Assembly: GCA_964036195.1 (NCBI GenBank)
Contig: OZ038458.1
Location: 21,403,832 to 21,467,831 of the forward strand
Source of the DNA: Sphaerolaimus hirsutus
Lineage: Eukaryota > Nematoda > Chromadorea > Monhysterida > Sphaerolaimidae
DNA length: 64,000 nucleotides
Direction of reading: 5' to 3'
Made by a program: the position numbers and the translations under genes. The notes below the pieces were generated by a model. The model saw only the letters and a list, made by a program, of their open reading frames with translations. It had not been told where the DNA came from and made no database searches. Positions 1-16,324 of the stretch are shown here, one piece after another. Numbering within the stretch: position 1 is the first letter of the stretch; the number at the start of each line of letters is the position of its first letter.

Positions 1-929
1 CCGTGTCAACTTTTTGGCGTCAAATCTCATTTCCAAATTGTGGCCGCTACAGAAATGTGAAGCATGGTTTTCTATCACTTTCAATCTATTTGCGCTATGG
101 GTGAAGTTTTCAATTTGAGTGTATGGAAACTCGGTCCGTCAATCACAATCGCATGCACAAGGGAAATTGGGTGCATGTTGCAAAATGGTTTAGCTCCAGT
201 TAACTGAAACGATGGGAAGTTTCGTGGGATGTTGTATTTATTTGAAGTTTTCTATGGTTCAGACTTGATTTTTGAAGAGATGGGATTAAATTTACGAAAT
301 TCTAATGTAGACTAAAGTTCATTTTATGTTCAGATGTCATTTTATCAAATTTCACTAAAATTCCCCCACATTTATTTTTCATCCACATTCAGTCCACATC
401 TTTCATTTTCCCATTTTACGCAAATATTTTAATTCGGTATATTTTTGAATTTTTATTCTTTTTCACCATTAAAAGATTTCGATCATTATCAAACAAATTG
501 GACCCGTACATAAAAAATAAAACACAATTAAATAAATTTTTTTTATTTTTTTCCACCGTTTACTCGCTGGTCCCTAGATGAATACTGCCACAGTAAATGT
601 TGACTTTTTTAACAAAATAAATATTATAAATACAACCCAAGGGAATCAGATTGAGTTTCCAATGTGATTTCTGTGTATGCATTTGTGATGGGTTATTTTC
701 TTGGGCAATATTCCTCTAAACTCCATCCATTTCGGTGGACTGTGAATATTGTACAATTGAAAAAATGGGATACTGTATTTTATCGCCCATAGGAAAACAT
801 GTAAATCAAAGTTGGGGAATCTTTAGAGAAGAGAATTAGCTATTGATGGGACTGAATACGCCGTGAGAACGTGAATGTAATTTTAGTTTGTCTGGCATGA
901 ATTAACCATGGAAGTCGATTCAGTAGTAA
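1..929. other. Intergenic, no gene seen
   Basis: AT-rich sequence with no exon that I can recognise on either strand. It could hold intron sequence of the mannosidase gene, whose N-terminal exons are not visible. Confidence 0.5.
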
Positions 930-938
930 GTAAATAAC

Positions 939-1839
939 GGGGGCGCACTGATACGCACATCTGCCTGTTACGCACATTTGCCCGTTTTTTTCACTTGACA
1001 CTTTTTCAAGTGATTTTCAGATATAAGAGAAGTGAAAAAAGTTCACTAATGTTATTGCACAACTTTTTTTCACTTTACTCATATCTAGGGTTGGAAAAAA
1101 AACGTTTTTTTTTAACTCGATGTTTTTTTTAAAAAAAAAACGTTTTTTTTTAAAAGCTCCCAGATATGACCTAGTGTCAACATATATAGGTATATCAGAC
1201 ACTGGCAATACTCTGTGATGTTAAATATGACCATATAATGGCTGTGGAGCCATGGGATAGCATTATAAGTGGTGATTTGTGTCAAAAATATCCATTTTTC
1301 GTCGACATATCGTTCGTATATCGCCTTATAGTCGAATGTTCGTGACTTCAGGTAAAGTTTGGCACGGAATGGTGATCAAACAAGGTTATAAAAGGAGGTT
1401 GTTACTTTGGGAGTGAAGTTACACACTGTGGAGGTACATGGAAGCACATTACCTCAATATTATATATTACAGCAACATATGTCGGCTTATTCACCCATGG
1501 TAGCACATAGAAATGGATGTTTTGATACTAAAAATGCAACAAAACCAATGAAAACAACCACCAATGTCAATTTGTGTGTGAAATTGCGCGCTTGCGCGCA
1601 AAAATTTTGCAAAATACCTAGTGCTTAGTACTAAAAATTTTGGCCGATGTTTTTTTTTTAAAAAAAACATTACGGACGTCATGTTTTTTTTTAAAAAAAA
1701 CGTTGTTTTTTTTTAAAAAAACGTTTAAAAAAAAACATCGGCCAACCCTACTCATATCTGAAAATCACTTTAAAAAATGTCAAGTGAAAAAAACGGGCAA
1801 ATGTGCGTAACGGGCAGATGTGCGTATCAGGCCTGCCCC
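939..1839. mobile_element. MITE with 9-bp target duplication (MULE-like), split by a second MITE
   Basis: The ends are inverted repeats of about 80 bp: GCACTGATACGCACATCTGC on the left matches the reverse complement of 1757-1839. The flanks carry a perfect 9-bp direct repeat GTAAATAAC (930-938 and 1840-1848). A 9-bp duplication is typical of Mutator-like elements. No coding capacity. The interior is interrupted by the element at 1086-1750. Confidence 0.8.
1086..1750. mobile_element. hAT-type MITE (TAGGGTTGG family), nested
   Basis: Starts TAGGGTTGG and ends CCAACCCTA, flanked by a perfect 8-bp duplication CTCATATC (1078-1085, 1751-1758), as expected for hAT transposition. Runs of A/T and AACGTTTTTT near both ends form hairpins. 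The unique middle (about 1165-1320) recurs at 56344-57021 and inverted at 57022-57310. It sits inside the older element 939-1839, which gives the order of insertion. Confidence 0.85.
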
Positions 1840-1897
1840 GTAAATAACACCCTTTTTAGCATTTGCTCAGATCGTGTGATACAAACGTATCAGAAAA

Positions 1898-2035
1898 TAC
1901 GGTTCAAACAGGATCCCAATCCCGAATCCCGGAAAATTTCGGGATTTGGCAGTCTCGATTCCAATCCCGAAACCCGATCCCGCGATCTCAAAAAGCGAAT
2001 CCCGATCCCGAAAAGTAATTCCCGTTTGAACCCTA
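1898..2035. mobile_element. hAT-type MITE, CCCGAT-repeat interior
   Basis: Ends TACGGTTCAAAC / GTTTGAACCCTA; flanks TCAGAAAA (1890-1897) and TCTGAAAA (2036-2043) match at 7 of 8 bases. The inside is an irregular repeat of ATCCCG. Same family as 11705-12145. Confidence 0.75.
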
Positions 2036-2421
2036 TCTGAAAATCGACCGGGGTAAAAATAGCCTGCGGTCAATTCCGCGAGTGGAGAATTACAAAAAAA
2101 GACAATTTTGACGTGAGAAGTGAAAAGTTTATTTTTTACTTTTCTCTTCAAATTTTTTTAATACTTTTCCACTTGCCGAGTGACCCCGTGTAGGCTTTGA
2201 TGGCTGACCCGACCCGAACCCGACGGGTCGGGTCAAATTTCGACCCCTATGCTTATCAAATGCAACGTAACATGTAAAGTCATTTAATGTGTGCACTTCC
2301 CTTGGCGCTCGCCCAACATTCATTCGAGCCGTCAAATTTTCTATGCATGCCAAATGATTGATGCCGCGCGCTTTCGACGTGTAGATATGCATGTGTATGT
2401 GTATAATATGAGTTTGCTATA

Positions 2422-2790
2422 TACCGTATTTCCTCGAATTACCCCCCCCCCCTCGAAATACCCTCCCCCCAAATTCAGTGTATAGGGAACGTAGATGACA
2501 AAACCTCTGGGGAACGCAGAACACACGTTAAAAACAATGATTATGTTACGTTAGAACATGGTTTATATCATCTACATACTTATATAAGGCTTTAGACTCC
2601 TATACATGGTGGTTTTTGTGGCATTTTTCTACGTCTGCGTACGTTATTAGTACTGGGTGGTAAAAAAATTTCTGGCGAAATAATAAACCCCCACCTCGAA
2701 TTAACCCCCCCCCCCCCCTCGAAATACCCCCCTCGAAATTCTCACTCTGAAAAAATAAACCCCCTGGGGATATTTCGAGGAAATACGGTA
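2422..2790. mobile_element. MITE, TACCGTATTTCCTCG family
   Basis: Inverted ends TACCGTATTTCCTCGAA... / ...GAGGAAATACGGTA enclose about 370 bp. C-rich blocks and short CCTCGAAATA repeats lie just inside both ends. Other copies: 4401-4731, 10267-11130, 53112-53351, 53376-53621, 55030-55412 and 57810-58078. No coding capacity. Confidence 0.8.
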
Positions 2791-3033
2791 GTTTGTAGTA
2801 TAGTTTCATGTGATGCAACTTTGCAGCGAGGGGCGGGAATGGGATGTACATCTACTTTAAATGTGATATATGGGCGGGGGTTTTGTAGATTTGAATCTCT
2901 GCAGATAGGTGGCTGAGAAGATTTATGGCTGACATATTTTCTGGGGGAGGGGTTTGCGGGTTTTTTTTCCATAGGTTCGCTTTTTCATTATTTTTCTTAC
3001 AGGAAGATACAGATTTGCTAAGGCTAATTTAGG

Positions 3034-3431
3034 CGCTCCACACGCTGGAATGTCAACTGATTTCAGTGTCAACTCGATTTTTGCTCAATTTTTGTTGCAT
3101 GACAATTTGAAGTGCACATGCGGCAATGTCGAAACGGAATCTATTTGTCATGTGCATTTGAACATGGTTTCGCAACCCATAAACTGAAATCTTGATGAAA
3201 ACCGGTTGGTGCAGTTGACATCAGTTGACATCCCAATGTCAACTGGCCGAATGGTTTTCATCGAGATTTAAGTTTATGGGTCGCGAAACCTTGTTCAAAT
3301 GCACATGGTAATATTGATTCCTTTTCAACATGGCCACATATGCACTTGAAAATAATCCTGCTACCTAAATTCAGCTAAAATGAGTTGACTCCAAACCAGT
3401 TGACATTCCAGCGTTTCCAGCGTGTGGAGCG
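3034..3431. mobile_element. MITE with CGCTCCACACGCTGG ends
   Basis: CGCTCCACACGCTGG at the left is repeated inverted at the right (CCAGCGTGTGGAGCG). TGTCAACTG palindromes occur inside, including one near the centre (about 3200-3250), so the whole can fold as a hairpin. It belongs to a loose group of TGTCAACTGG elements found across the window. Confidence 0.7.
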
Positions 3432-4400
3432 TTTTAGACACGTAGTGTAAATAGCTTAACTAGGTAGGTGTATAATTAGCTCAAGTGGCAATGTAATGAA
3501 AGTCTATAGGTTGAAATAAGCATTTATTCTTAATAACATACCAGTTTCCTACATAGATATTTATCCAGTTGACGGATCTGTTAAGGGGAGGTGGGGTGTC
3601 AATGTAAAGTAAAGTAAATAGTTGCCCTTGGATAGGTGCCAAGTTTCCAGGTTCTGAGAATGTTGAAGTTATATATTGTAAGGTGACAACTTTTGAACAA
3701 ATTGAAAGGCACTTGGCACTTCAGTGCTAGAAGCTTTTTTGGAGGCGGCACTTGAACTTTTTTTTGCCATTCCTACTTGGCAGTGGCACTTTTTCTCATG
3801 ATCCACAGCGTTAACGAGACTTCTGTTGTATTTTAGACCGAAGTTGTCATTTTAGTGCTGCGTCAAGTTGCAACAGCTGCCAGTGACACTTTTTTGTTAA
3901 CGTGCGTATTACTTCTGCTGCGGGTTTTTACTTTATTTCCGTTTTATTCTAGTGAAATTAATCTGTTTCATTTTCTATAAATGTAAATCTGATTCTGGGT
4001 AGGGGGGGGGGGTTAATTGTAATTTGTATGGGATAATTTGACGTGCTTTGGAAATATCGATAAAAGTGAGACAGGGCAAAAGTTTTCTGTCATTTTTAAT
4101 ACAACAATTTTTTAGTGAAATGAACAAAAATAATTTTTCTGGTACATATTTGCACTCCTGGAGCCACTAGTGAACCCTGGCGGCTGTCAGGTGTTAACAT
4201 TTATTTAATTCCTTACTAGGTAAGTATGTAATTTCTACAAATTTGAAGTTTAGCCCACGATATCCACTGGTGAGGGGAAAAAACAATACGACGATCACTT
4301 TCGACATCAAAAATTCTATTATCCGTCGTTAGACAATTTATATCGTTGAAACTTGCAATGTCGGCTGCAAAAAAATCCAACTTCCACGTCCACGCTGATC

Positions 4401-4731
4401 TACCGTATTTGCTTGAATAGTTCCCCCCTTGAATAATTCCCCCCTCGAATAATCCCCCCCGTGTAACACGAGTGAGGAACTAATAATTCCCCCCTCGAAT
4501 TATCCCCCCCTTTAAAGATTTGATCAATTTGTTCTACCTAATTTTAACAAAAATGGCACGTTATTTTGTTTATAAGGCATGTTTCGGGAAATGAGTTGAT
4601 GGAAACATGCTTGAAAATTTTTACGAAATAATAATTCCCCCTTGAATAATTCCCCCCTCGAATAGTTCCCCCCTCAAAAATGTCTGACGAAATAATAATC
4701 TCCCAGGGGGATTATTCAAGCAAATACAATA
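4401..4731. mobile_element. MITE, diverged TACCGTATTTCCTCG family
   Basis: TACCGTATTTGCTTGAATA at the left pairs with TATTCAAGCAAATACAA-type sequence at the right (4700-4731). C-rich blocks inside both ends match the copy at 2422-2790. Confidence 0.65.
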
Positions 4732-4985
4732 GTCATCTGAATCCATGCATTTATCCATCAACTTACATGAACTGGTCGTTTTTTCCACGATTTTTTTCTG
4801 CCTCCGTTGAAAGAAAATTCTCGCCCCACTTCCGTTTTTGTCAGCTAAAAGCGCCGGAAATTGGCTTTTGCCATTTGCAGTCTGGCCGCCGCGCCCAAAG
4901 TGTATTCTATATGCAATGCATGCGCTATATTGCTGGTGCGGCCAGACGCGGCAGCGTGGGGAGTAACATTGGCGGCCCACACAAT

Positions 4986-5180
4986 AGTTGACACACGTGT
5001 GTCAACTGGTCTGTGTCAACTCAGATTTCAGCTTCACGGGTCGCACAGCGATCTTCCAGTGCACTTGTCATGATATTTATTTGTCAACCTTGCCGCATGT
5101 GCATTTGGAGATCGCACTACGACACCAGAAGCCGGAATCTGAGTTGACACAGACCAGTTGACACACGTGTGTCAACTGGT
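4986..5180. repeat. Palindromic TTGACAC element
   Basis: AGTTGACACACGTGTGTCAA occurs at both ends (about 4986 and 5156). The arms then continue as inverted copies of GTCTGTGTCAACTCAG, so the whole folds into a cruciform of about 195 bp. Relative of the TGTCAACTGG repeat group. Confidence 0.7.
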
Positions 5181-5640
5181 GTGCGTGTCGCCATCGACAC
5201 ACACACTGTGTCAACTGACTAAAAATTTCCCGTAAAATTTTTGGCACCCTGCCAAACACAATTATCATATCTAAACAACACTTCTGCACATATGCATGCT
5301 AAAAGGGTGGGTCCGCGCGACGCATTGACTGATAACTGTGTTTCATGAGCCTGCTTTAGCTTAATAAGCTGCTTTTCCCGCTCTCGCCGATGGGGATGCG
5401 CTATATATATTTTAAAGACTTTTTTTGATATGTTTATATTTTTGGAGTTGTATGATAGTATTGTTCGAATGGTTTTATGTAATTACAATGTCGGGTTTTA
5501 TTTTATTACAATTACAATTGACTTACAATACGATGTCGGGAAGGGAATGTTATAAATACGTGAAAAATGAATTCAACCGTTAAAAAGTGCAAAAAAATTT
5601 ATCGTGTGTCCTGAAATTGAACCTTTATTTTGAATTGCAG

Positions 5641-9421
<3,781 letters not shown>

Positions 9422-11704
9422 GTTGGATTTTTTTGTGTTTGGGGTCATTTCCGAGGGTGGATAAGTGACAAGACAAGTGGTAAGTGGTAAGTCAAGTGGT
9501 ATATAAGTATTTTCATGTCAAGTATTTTCATGTCAAGTATTTTCATGTCAAGTATTTTCATGAAAACGAACATGAATATATTTGCTAGGGTTTTTATCTA
9601 TTAAATAATAAGTAAATACGTGACAAGAAGTCAACTAAAAAGATAATTGACGAAATGCTTGATAATCCAATTACTTATCATATTATTATGTTGACTTATC
9701 ATTTAGAGGTACGCGGAAGTGCCCCCATTAATTACTTTAAAAATTGATAATTAGGTAGATGTTTATTTATTTTTCAAATTGTGTCATACTTTGCTTCACC
9801 GATTTTTGATGTCATCTCCAGATTATAAATTCAGCTGACATAGTTTGAGCAATTTTGCAATTTGGAATTTTATGTTTGAAATGGTAAATGCTGTCCTTTG
9901 CAAAGTTTGACACCTAAATATCCAGATAATAAATATTTATCACTGGACCGAACTTTGCCTGTGTTCTCTTTCACAATATTTTTTGTCGCCGAACACATAT
10001 TTTTCGGTGGTTGGATACACAATTCCATTTGCACCTTGCTTTACTGTTTGCAATCTGCATTTTGCTCATTTAGTATTTATTTATTATGTGATGGTAAAAA
10101 TTGCCACACCTGTAAATGTGAAAATTACGGTAGAATTAACGTTTTCCCGTACCGTTTGCCGACTACAGCTTGATTCACAATTACCGGTCCTAAAATTTAC
10201 CGTACCGTTTACCGCAACGTTTACCGTACCGGCAATGCTGTCCCGTTGCCTCCCTAATTTATTAAGTACCGTATTACCTCGAATTATCCCCCCCTTGAAT
10301 TAACCCCCCCCCCTCGAATAACCCCCCCTCAAAATGGGCTGGGGAAATAATAAACCCCCCCCCCTCGAAATACCCCCCCCCCTTCGGAATGATGTACGGC
10401 ATGTACATAATAAATACGTCATGTACGCAATGTATATTATGTATATCAAGGACGTACCCGTTCCCGGGCCGGACAGAAAAATTTGCCAGAAATGGCACTT
10501 TTCTGAGGCGAACTTGTAGGCACTTTAAATTTTTTTTTGCGCGCAAGCGCGCAAATCCCCACCCCATTCTTTAATATGTCTACTCAGGCGTCAAATTGCA
10601 CTAGAAAAATGTCCAACAGTGCCAAAAGCGGACCTAGTACCATATATAGGTATAAATAGATACCTATATGGTAGACGTTGGCGCCAACGCCAATACTGCC
10701 ATGGCGCTGGCGCCTACAAATGGCGCCAGCGCCATGGCTCTATTCCTTTACTATAGGGCAAAATTTTAGGGGGGGGGGGGGCGCCGCCCCCCCGTTCGCC
10801 GGGCTCCGTATACAATCCGCCCCCCCCGCTCAAAAATCCTGCGTACGTCCCTGATGTATATTACTGTTAATTTGCATTGCAGCTACACATAGAGTAGTTT
10901 GTGTAGCTATCTACGTTTGTATGTCCAAATATATCCTGTTTGGACACATTTTTTACCTATTTTGGGTACGCAAATGCCTACTATTTACTACGATCCTTAC
11001 AAAAATTTCTGACGAAATATTAAACCCCCCCCCCCTCGAATAACCCCCCCCTCGAAATAACCCCCCCCCCCTCAAATTTTGCTGGCCAAAATAATAAACC
11101 CCCATGGGGGTATTTCGAGGTAATACGGTATATAACTTCGCGGACAGCATAGTATGCACACAAATACTTATGTCTTACGCACGAATGCACCAATGGGATA
11201 ATACCTCGAAATAATACTACGAATGCACACACTCCTGACACAAAAAAAATTTAAAAACAAAAACGGTGGAATCGATTATAACCAGCGATATCGTGCCGGA
11301 AATCCATTTTAAGAAGAAAAATTTATTTCTTTTGAGGTCATGTGGAGTGTTTCGTTCAGAAAAATGCGGTCCGCGGAGTACATCCCCTTATTTAGGTTAT
11401 ATTTTATAATTTATTGATTCTTACTGATTGATCTGGATTTTAAGTATCGATAATCTAATGTAACATCAATAATGTCGTGTTTTACAGAATTTGTTAATTT
11501 GTTTTTTTTGTAATCCTTCTCACACGCAAATTGTCCTCACACAGTCTGTGTTCACCAAACTTCCATTGCCATTGTGAAGTAAATCAATACAGTTTGTTAG
11601 AAAATCTCGCGAAAACTTTTGGTCAACTGAATTTCAATTTAAAGTTAACTCAATTTTTTAGTAAGTGTACGTACGTTACGTACTTACGGTAACTAGTACA
11701 TATG
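9422..11704. other. Mannosidase 3' flank and repeats
   Basis: No exon recognised. 9422-10260 is AT-rich with short direct repeats of GTCAAGTATTTTCAT at about 9520-9560. 10267-11130 is a composite MITE. 11130-11700 is unassigned. Confidence 0.5.
10267..11130. mobile_element. Composite TACCGTATTACCTCG-family MITE
   Basis: Starts TACCGTATTACCTCGAAT and ends CGAGGTAATACGGTA. It is longer than sister copies because other repeats are inside it, including a GGCGCC-rich block (about 10675-10830) and a C/G homopolymer stretch. Confidence 0.6.
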
Positions 11705-12145
11705 TAGGGTTCAAACGGGATCCCGATCCCGATCCCGGATCCCGTGAAATTCCGGGATTTAGCAGTCCCGATCCCGATCCCGAAACTTTTCAAATCCCGA
11801 GAAACTCCAAAGTCCGGGATCCCGATCCCGGAAAAATTAGTGGTAATCATCAAACGCGAAAAAAACGACGTTTTTGCATGCAAAAATGTGAACGCAAACC
11901 CCCAGCGTTCATTTTATGCCACGTTTCTGGCATCCAACAGTGTTTTTAGACCTTTATGAACAACTGTGGATGCCAAAACATTGACCAAAGTCTCTATCCC
12001 AAGACCCCAATCCCGATCCCGAAAAAATGCCAATCCCGATCCCGATCCCGTGACCCCAATCCCGGCCAATCCCGATCCCGGTCCCGAAATCTCAAAAAAA
12101 CAATACCGATCCCGATCCCGAAAAGTCAATCCCGTTTGAACCCTA
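11705..12145. mobile_element. hAT-type MITE, TAGGGTTCAAAC ends, CCCGAT interior
   Basis: TAGGGTTCAAACGGGATCCC at the left, inverted at the right (GTTTGAACCCTA). A perfect 8-bp duplication TACATATG (11697-11704, 12146-12153) flanks it. Both arms are mainly irregular GATCCC repeats, on opposite strands, around a short unique core. Confidence 0.88.
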
Positions 12146-13762
12146 TACATATGTGAGCTATTTGCATAGACAAGTTGTCACAATCAGTCACCAATGAACG
12201 CTCAGAACGCTACCGTAATCTTGAGCAAATCCCTCTGGACGTTAACAACCCCACAAATACCCCATGTGCCCTTTGCAAAATTGCCACGAAAGGCGGTTTA
12301 TTGGAGGTGGGGTTTTATTCAAGGAACCCTCTTGTCCTCGATGTTTCAGTTGTCATCGATGATCAGTTTTTAGATTTCCAGTATGAAACAGGATATCGCT
12401 CTATACTAAGCTAAGGTAATTTCAACAATGGTGTATTCTAAATATTCTAATTTTATGTTTATTTGACATTATTGGTATTTATTTATCAACCAATGCAAAC
12501 ATTTTACTTGTATCACATTTATTTATATATTTTTATATTATTGTTTATGGTGTGTGAAATCGGGTACCCCTGTTTTTTACGACTTGTGAAAAATAAAATA
12601 TTTCCTCTGTTGTAAATATATTTATATTTTTTTTGTCATGTCTTCGATCATAATGCCTTCATGTTTTTAGTGATGTGAATTTCCTTTCGATATTTTTTTA
12701 GATATTTTGTTCACCTTTGTGACATTACATATGAATATTTTACTGAATAAAAGATATATAAAAATTATTAGAGATATAAAAAGTTCATTCTGTGCCGATT
12801 TTGCTCCAGGTGCCAATGTCGCAAGTCTCTACAAGTGGCAATAAAAGTGATACCGTATTGCTTCTAATAGAAGGGTGTCCCCAGCAGAGTTGTTGAAAGT
12901 AGTGAACTTTTTCGAAAGTAAACGTAAACGTAAAGTATTTATTTTTTACTCACACGTGCGTCAGAAAACGTTAAGTATTTATTTTTTACTTTTACTCGTG
13001 AGTAAAAGTGAGTAAATTACTTTTGTCCCAGGAAAACTTTAAAGTGGGTATTTTTGAGAAATTTTGCCTCAATTTTCGCTCAAAATCATTACTTTTTGAA
13101 CTTTTTCACCATCAAATTCACTAGTTAAAGTGTTTTGCCTATTTTTATGCTATTTTGGATATTTTGTCCATATTTCAAGCTTTTCTCTCCCTTTGGTTCC
13201 TTTATGCCTTGAAAAAGCCTATTAAAAAACCTGTTTGAAATACTCTTTCTGTACTCGCGTACTTTCAAAAAGTACGCGAGTAAGTGAGTACCGGTATTTT
13301 TTCGGGGGGGGGGGAACGTAAACGTATTTACGCAGTACTAGTATCCGTATTTGTCGAGTAAACGTAAATACGTTTTAACAACTATGGTCCTTAGTAGAAG
13401 GTACACCTTTAGGACATTATTCGAGCCCCGAAGGAACGGAAGGGCGGTCTCCAATAGAAAAATTGGGAATTTTGCCAAATGCATTAAAAAGCTAAAAGCC
13501 AGCGGACCCTGTTATTAAGCGGCTCTGACCCATTGATGAGGTGTTGTTTTAAGATCGAATGTTGAATAAACCGTATGAATCTTCTGTGTATGACGTAATA
13601 CCTTGGCAGAACTGTGACACTGTTCCAACTTCATTCAATTTCTGTATAAAATGTTCATACCGTTTGTTCAGTTCCTGGTGTTTGGTTAGGATACTATTTC
13701 ATCTGATCCCACGAAATATTCACTTGATATTGCTGTTTGGGCAAACACTCGCTAGTCGACAG
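12146..13762. other. Intergenic; ACGTAAACGTA palindromic repeat
   Basis: No convincing gene. From about 12890 to 13383 there is an inverted repeat with ends AGTTGTTGAAA / TTTTAACAACT and ACGTAAACGTA words inside; the same word reappears at 47020-47110. A 79-codon ORF at 12175-12414 has no family features. Confidence 0.5.
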
Positions 13763-14537
13763 TAGTGATGGAATGGCGCCATGGCGCTGGCGCGATTTGA
13801 AGGCGCCAAAGGGCGCCGCGCCATGGCGCCATTGGCGCTTGGCGCCCTTTTTCCGTGGCGCCCTTGGCGCCTGGCGCCCTGCTTTAAAAGGGCGCCAAAA
13901 AGGCGCCAGCAGGGTTTCAAGGTGACTGTTGCATAAATGGAAAAAAGATGAAAAACGCATCCGTGGATGATCTAAATTCGCCAGAAAAATGGACGAAGTG
14001 GCGTGAGTAGGTGGAAATCTTTTGGGCAACGGTTCATCAGATGTGTCTGACAGATCAGAAGATGATAATTTTGGACCGTTGAACTTGGACCGTTGACAAA
14101 GTCATAAATCAACGGATTCAAATCGTTGCAATTCCATTTTTTGTCCATTTCAAGGAAACGTTGATTGGTAAAGTCTATTTGAAGTGAATGGATTGTTGTC
14201 AAATGACAATATCGCTTGTGTTTGAATTTGTCATGTGGATTTTACTTAATTTTTTTTGTTGCTAGTGTTGTTTTTGTTCATTACATCCTGGAGAAGTGGT
14301 GAATGCGTGTACTAGGGTGCTGTAGAAACACGTTTAGCACACACAGGGTGTTGTATGCACTTATTTATCTATTTTTCAAATGGCGCCCTTGGCGCTTGGC
14401 GCCTGGCGCCCGCTTTCCAAATGGCGTCATGGCGCCCTTTTTCTGTGGCGCCCTTGGCGCTTGGCGCCCACTTTCTGAATGGCGCCATGGCACCCTTGGC
14501 GCCTGGCGCCCTTTTTTCTGGCGCTTTTCCATCACTA
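13763..14537. mobile_element. hAT-type MITE, GGCGCC-repeat family
   Basis: Starts TAGTGATGGAATGGCGCC and ends GGCGCTTTTCCATCACTA. Flanks GTCGACAG (13755-13762) and GTTGACAG (14538-14545) agree at 7 of 8 bases. GGCGCC-rich arms of about 150 bp enclose about 450 bp of ordinary sequence. Related pieces: 34581-34716, 37568-37775, 28785-28815, 46690-46810. Confidence 0.8.
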
Positions 14538-14636
14538 GTTGACAGTCACATCGGGTGTCAACTAGCCCGACTGGTTTCCATTTACATTTTTTTAGTTGGT
14601 GAGTCGCTGAACTATGTTCCATTGCACTGATCAATA

Positions 14637-16082
14637 CACTACCGTGCAGAATAGTTGAGACTTTTCACCCATAGAGAAACAGGCTGGGGGTCCACCACAC
14701 TTTTGTTGCTTCCCATTTTGTTGTACCTTGTCCAATTTTAATTATGTTCGGGTATGTTGAGGTTTTATGTTGAGGCTATATGCAAAAAAAATTTTGATTG
14801 CTTGAATAATCCCCCAAACCTGAGATAAGGGGGTCTATAAAAAGGTGTATGATAAAATAATTGGCAGATCTAAATGATTGAATTTGAAGCTTAATAACTC
14901 AGCCATTTCTGGGCCGATTTGTGTCATTGAACACTTAAAATGATCAGGACTGCCTGAAAATTCTATTTTTGAGGTCGAATCAGTGATGTCTATATTCATT
15001 AGCTCGATTTGACCCTGTTTTTCAATACGAAAAATAACTTTCATCTGGCTTTTCAATCTTTTTAATATCTCATTCCAATCAAAAGTTTGACACTTCAAAC
15101 TTATCAGTGGTGTCTAAATTTTTATGCATTTTGACTGGGGCTTTCAGTATGACATTTTTGTGTTTGAACATGCTATAAAATACTGTAGACAAAGATGACT
15201 CATATGGCAACAAATTTTCTTCAATATCTCATTCCAGTCGAAAGTTATAGAACTTCAAACTTTCACTATCTTTCCATACTAATTACTTACATTTTACATT
15301 TCAGTCAGGCCAACTTTTCTCCACAATGGCCCTACACACCCTAGTTTTCACTGTGACCGATGTGAAAACTGAAATGGCGACATGGCGACATCCAGCCTAC
15401 TCTTTTTGTATGCTATATGTGCTTTAGTTTTCAAATTGTCAAAGTTTAACTTTCATTATTTAAACTCAAATTTAATTTAAATAGTTCAACCGTGTTCATT
15501 TATTTACATTTGAAAAAATTTCAGTTTTCACACAAAGTCACGATGAAAACTAGTGTGTTGTAGGCACAATAGAGCAAAGCCAAAACCTCAAATTTACACA
15601 CCAAATAGCCATACTGACTAGTACGCCCACTCACATTTCTGAGTGGCTGGCAATGAATCCAAAACTGCAGCTGAGATAAATACATGCTACAGTCCAACAT
15701 ATGCTGTTCATGCTTAGAATGTTCCTTGCTGTGCACACAGCACAGCAACACTGGTGGACATCCGCCATATTGAAAATCCCGTTCAAAAATGAACCTAGGT
15801 ATTGGATAACCACTATAAAATAAGAGATTGGGCAGCTACTGCCCAAAACAAGAAAAGTCTCAACTATTCTGAAACACAAAGAAACTGAATGAATATGTTA
15901 CTGCACTAAGAATATAAGCATATATATGAAGTCAAGGAGCGGTCATCCTGGGCACATGTAGCCAACCCCCCATCCATGGTACCCACCAATGGTATCCAAA
16001 TGTTGTGCATACACAACATTTAAAAATTTTGGCAAGGTTAGTCATGCAGCAAAAAAAGTCACAACTATTCTGCACGGTAGTG
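14637..16082. mobile_element. Tc1/mariner-like element, non-coding
   Basis: Inverted ends CACTACCGTGCAGAATAGTT / GAATAGTTGTG..CGGTAGTG with TA on each side (14635-14636, 16083-16084), as for Tc1/mariner. Length 1446 bp suits a whole element, but I see no transposase reading frame. It sits inside a TGTCAACTGG repeat whose halves are near 14538-14600 and 16130-16195. Confidence 0.65.
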
Positions 16083-16324
16083 TATTAATTCCTGTTCGAC
16101 ATTGTCGAATGTGCACTTGAAGGTTGTCATGCGATCCGTCAACTAAAATCTGAATTGGCATGGAAACCAGTTGACACTCAGGGTGTGTAACGTCTTACCG
16201 TCTGCATTAAATTTTTATCCCCAGATGCAAACTCCCGACATTTACACCTTCAACAGTAGTATCGAGGATTTGCAAATCAACTTTCCAAATACATTTACGT
16301 ATTTTCATCATTCAATAGTTGACA

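Larger units (their letters stand above)
3432..5640. other. No exon seen; repeats only
   Basis: Upstream of the first visible mannosidase exon. Holds MITEs at 4401-4731 and 4986-5180 and otherwise unassigned AT-rich sequence. An upstream mannosidase exon ending in phase 1 is expected but was not found here. Confidence 0.5.

Noticed and set aside
12175-12414. 79-codon plus-strand ORF next to a MITE
   Set aside because: No recognisable family, no splice partners, and it lies in repeat-rich intergenic DNA.
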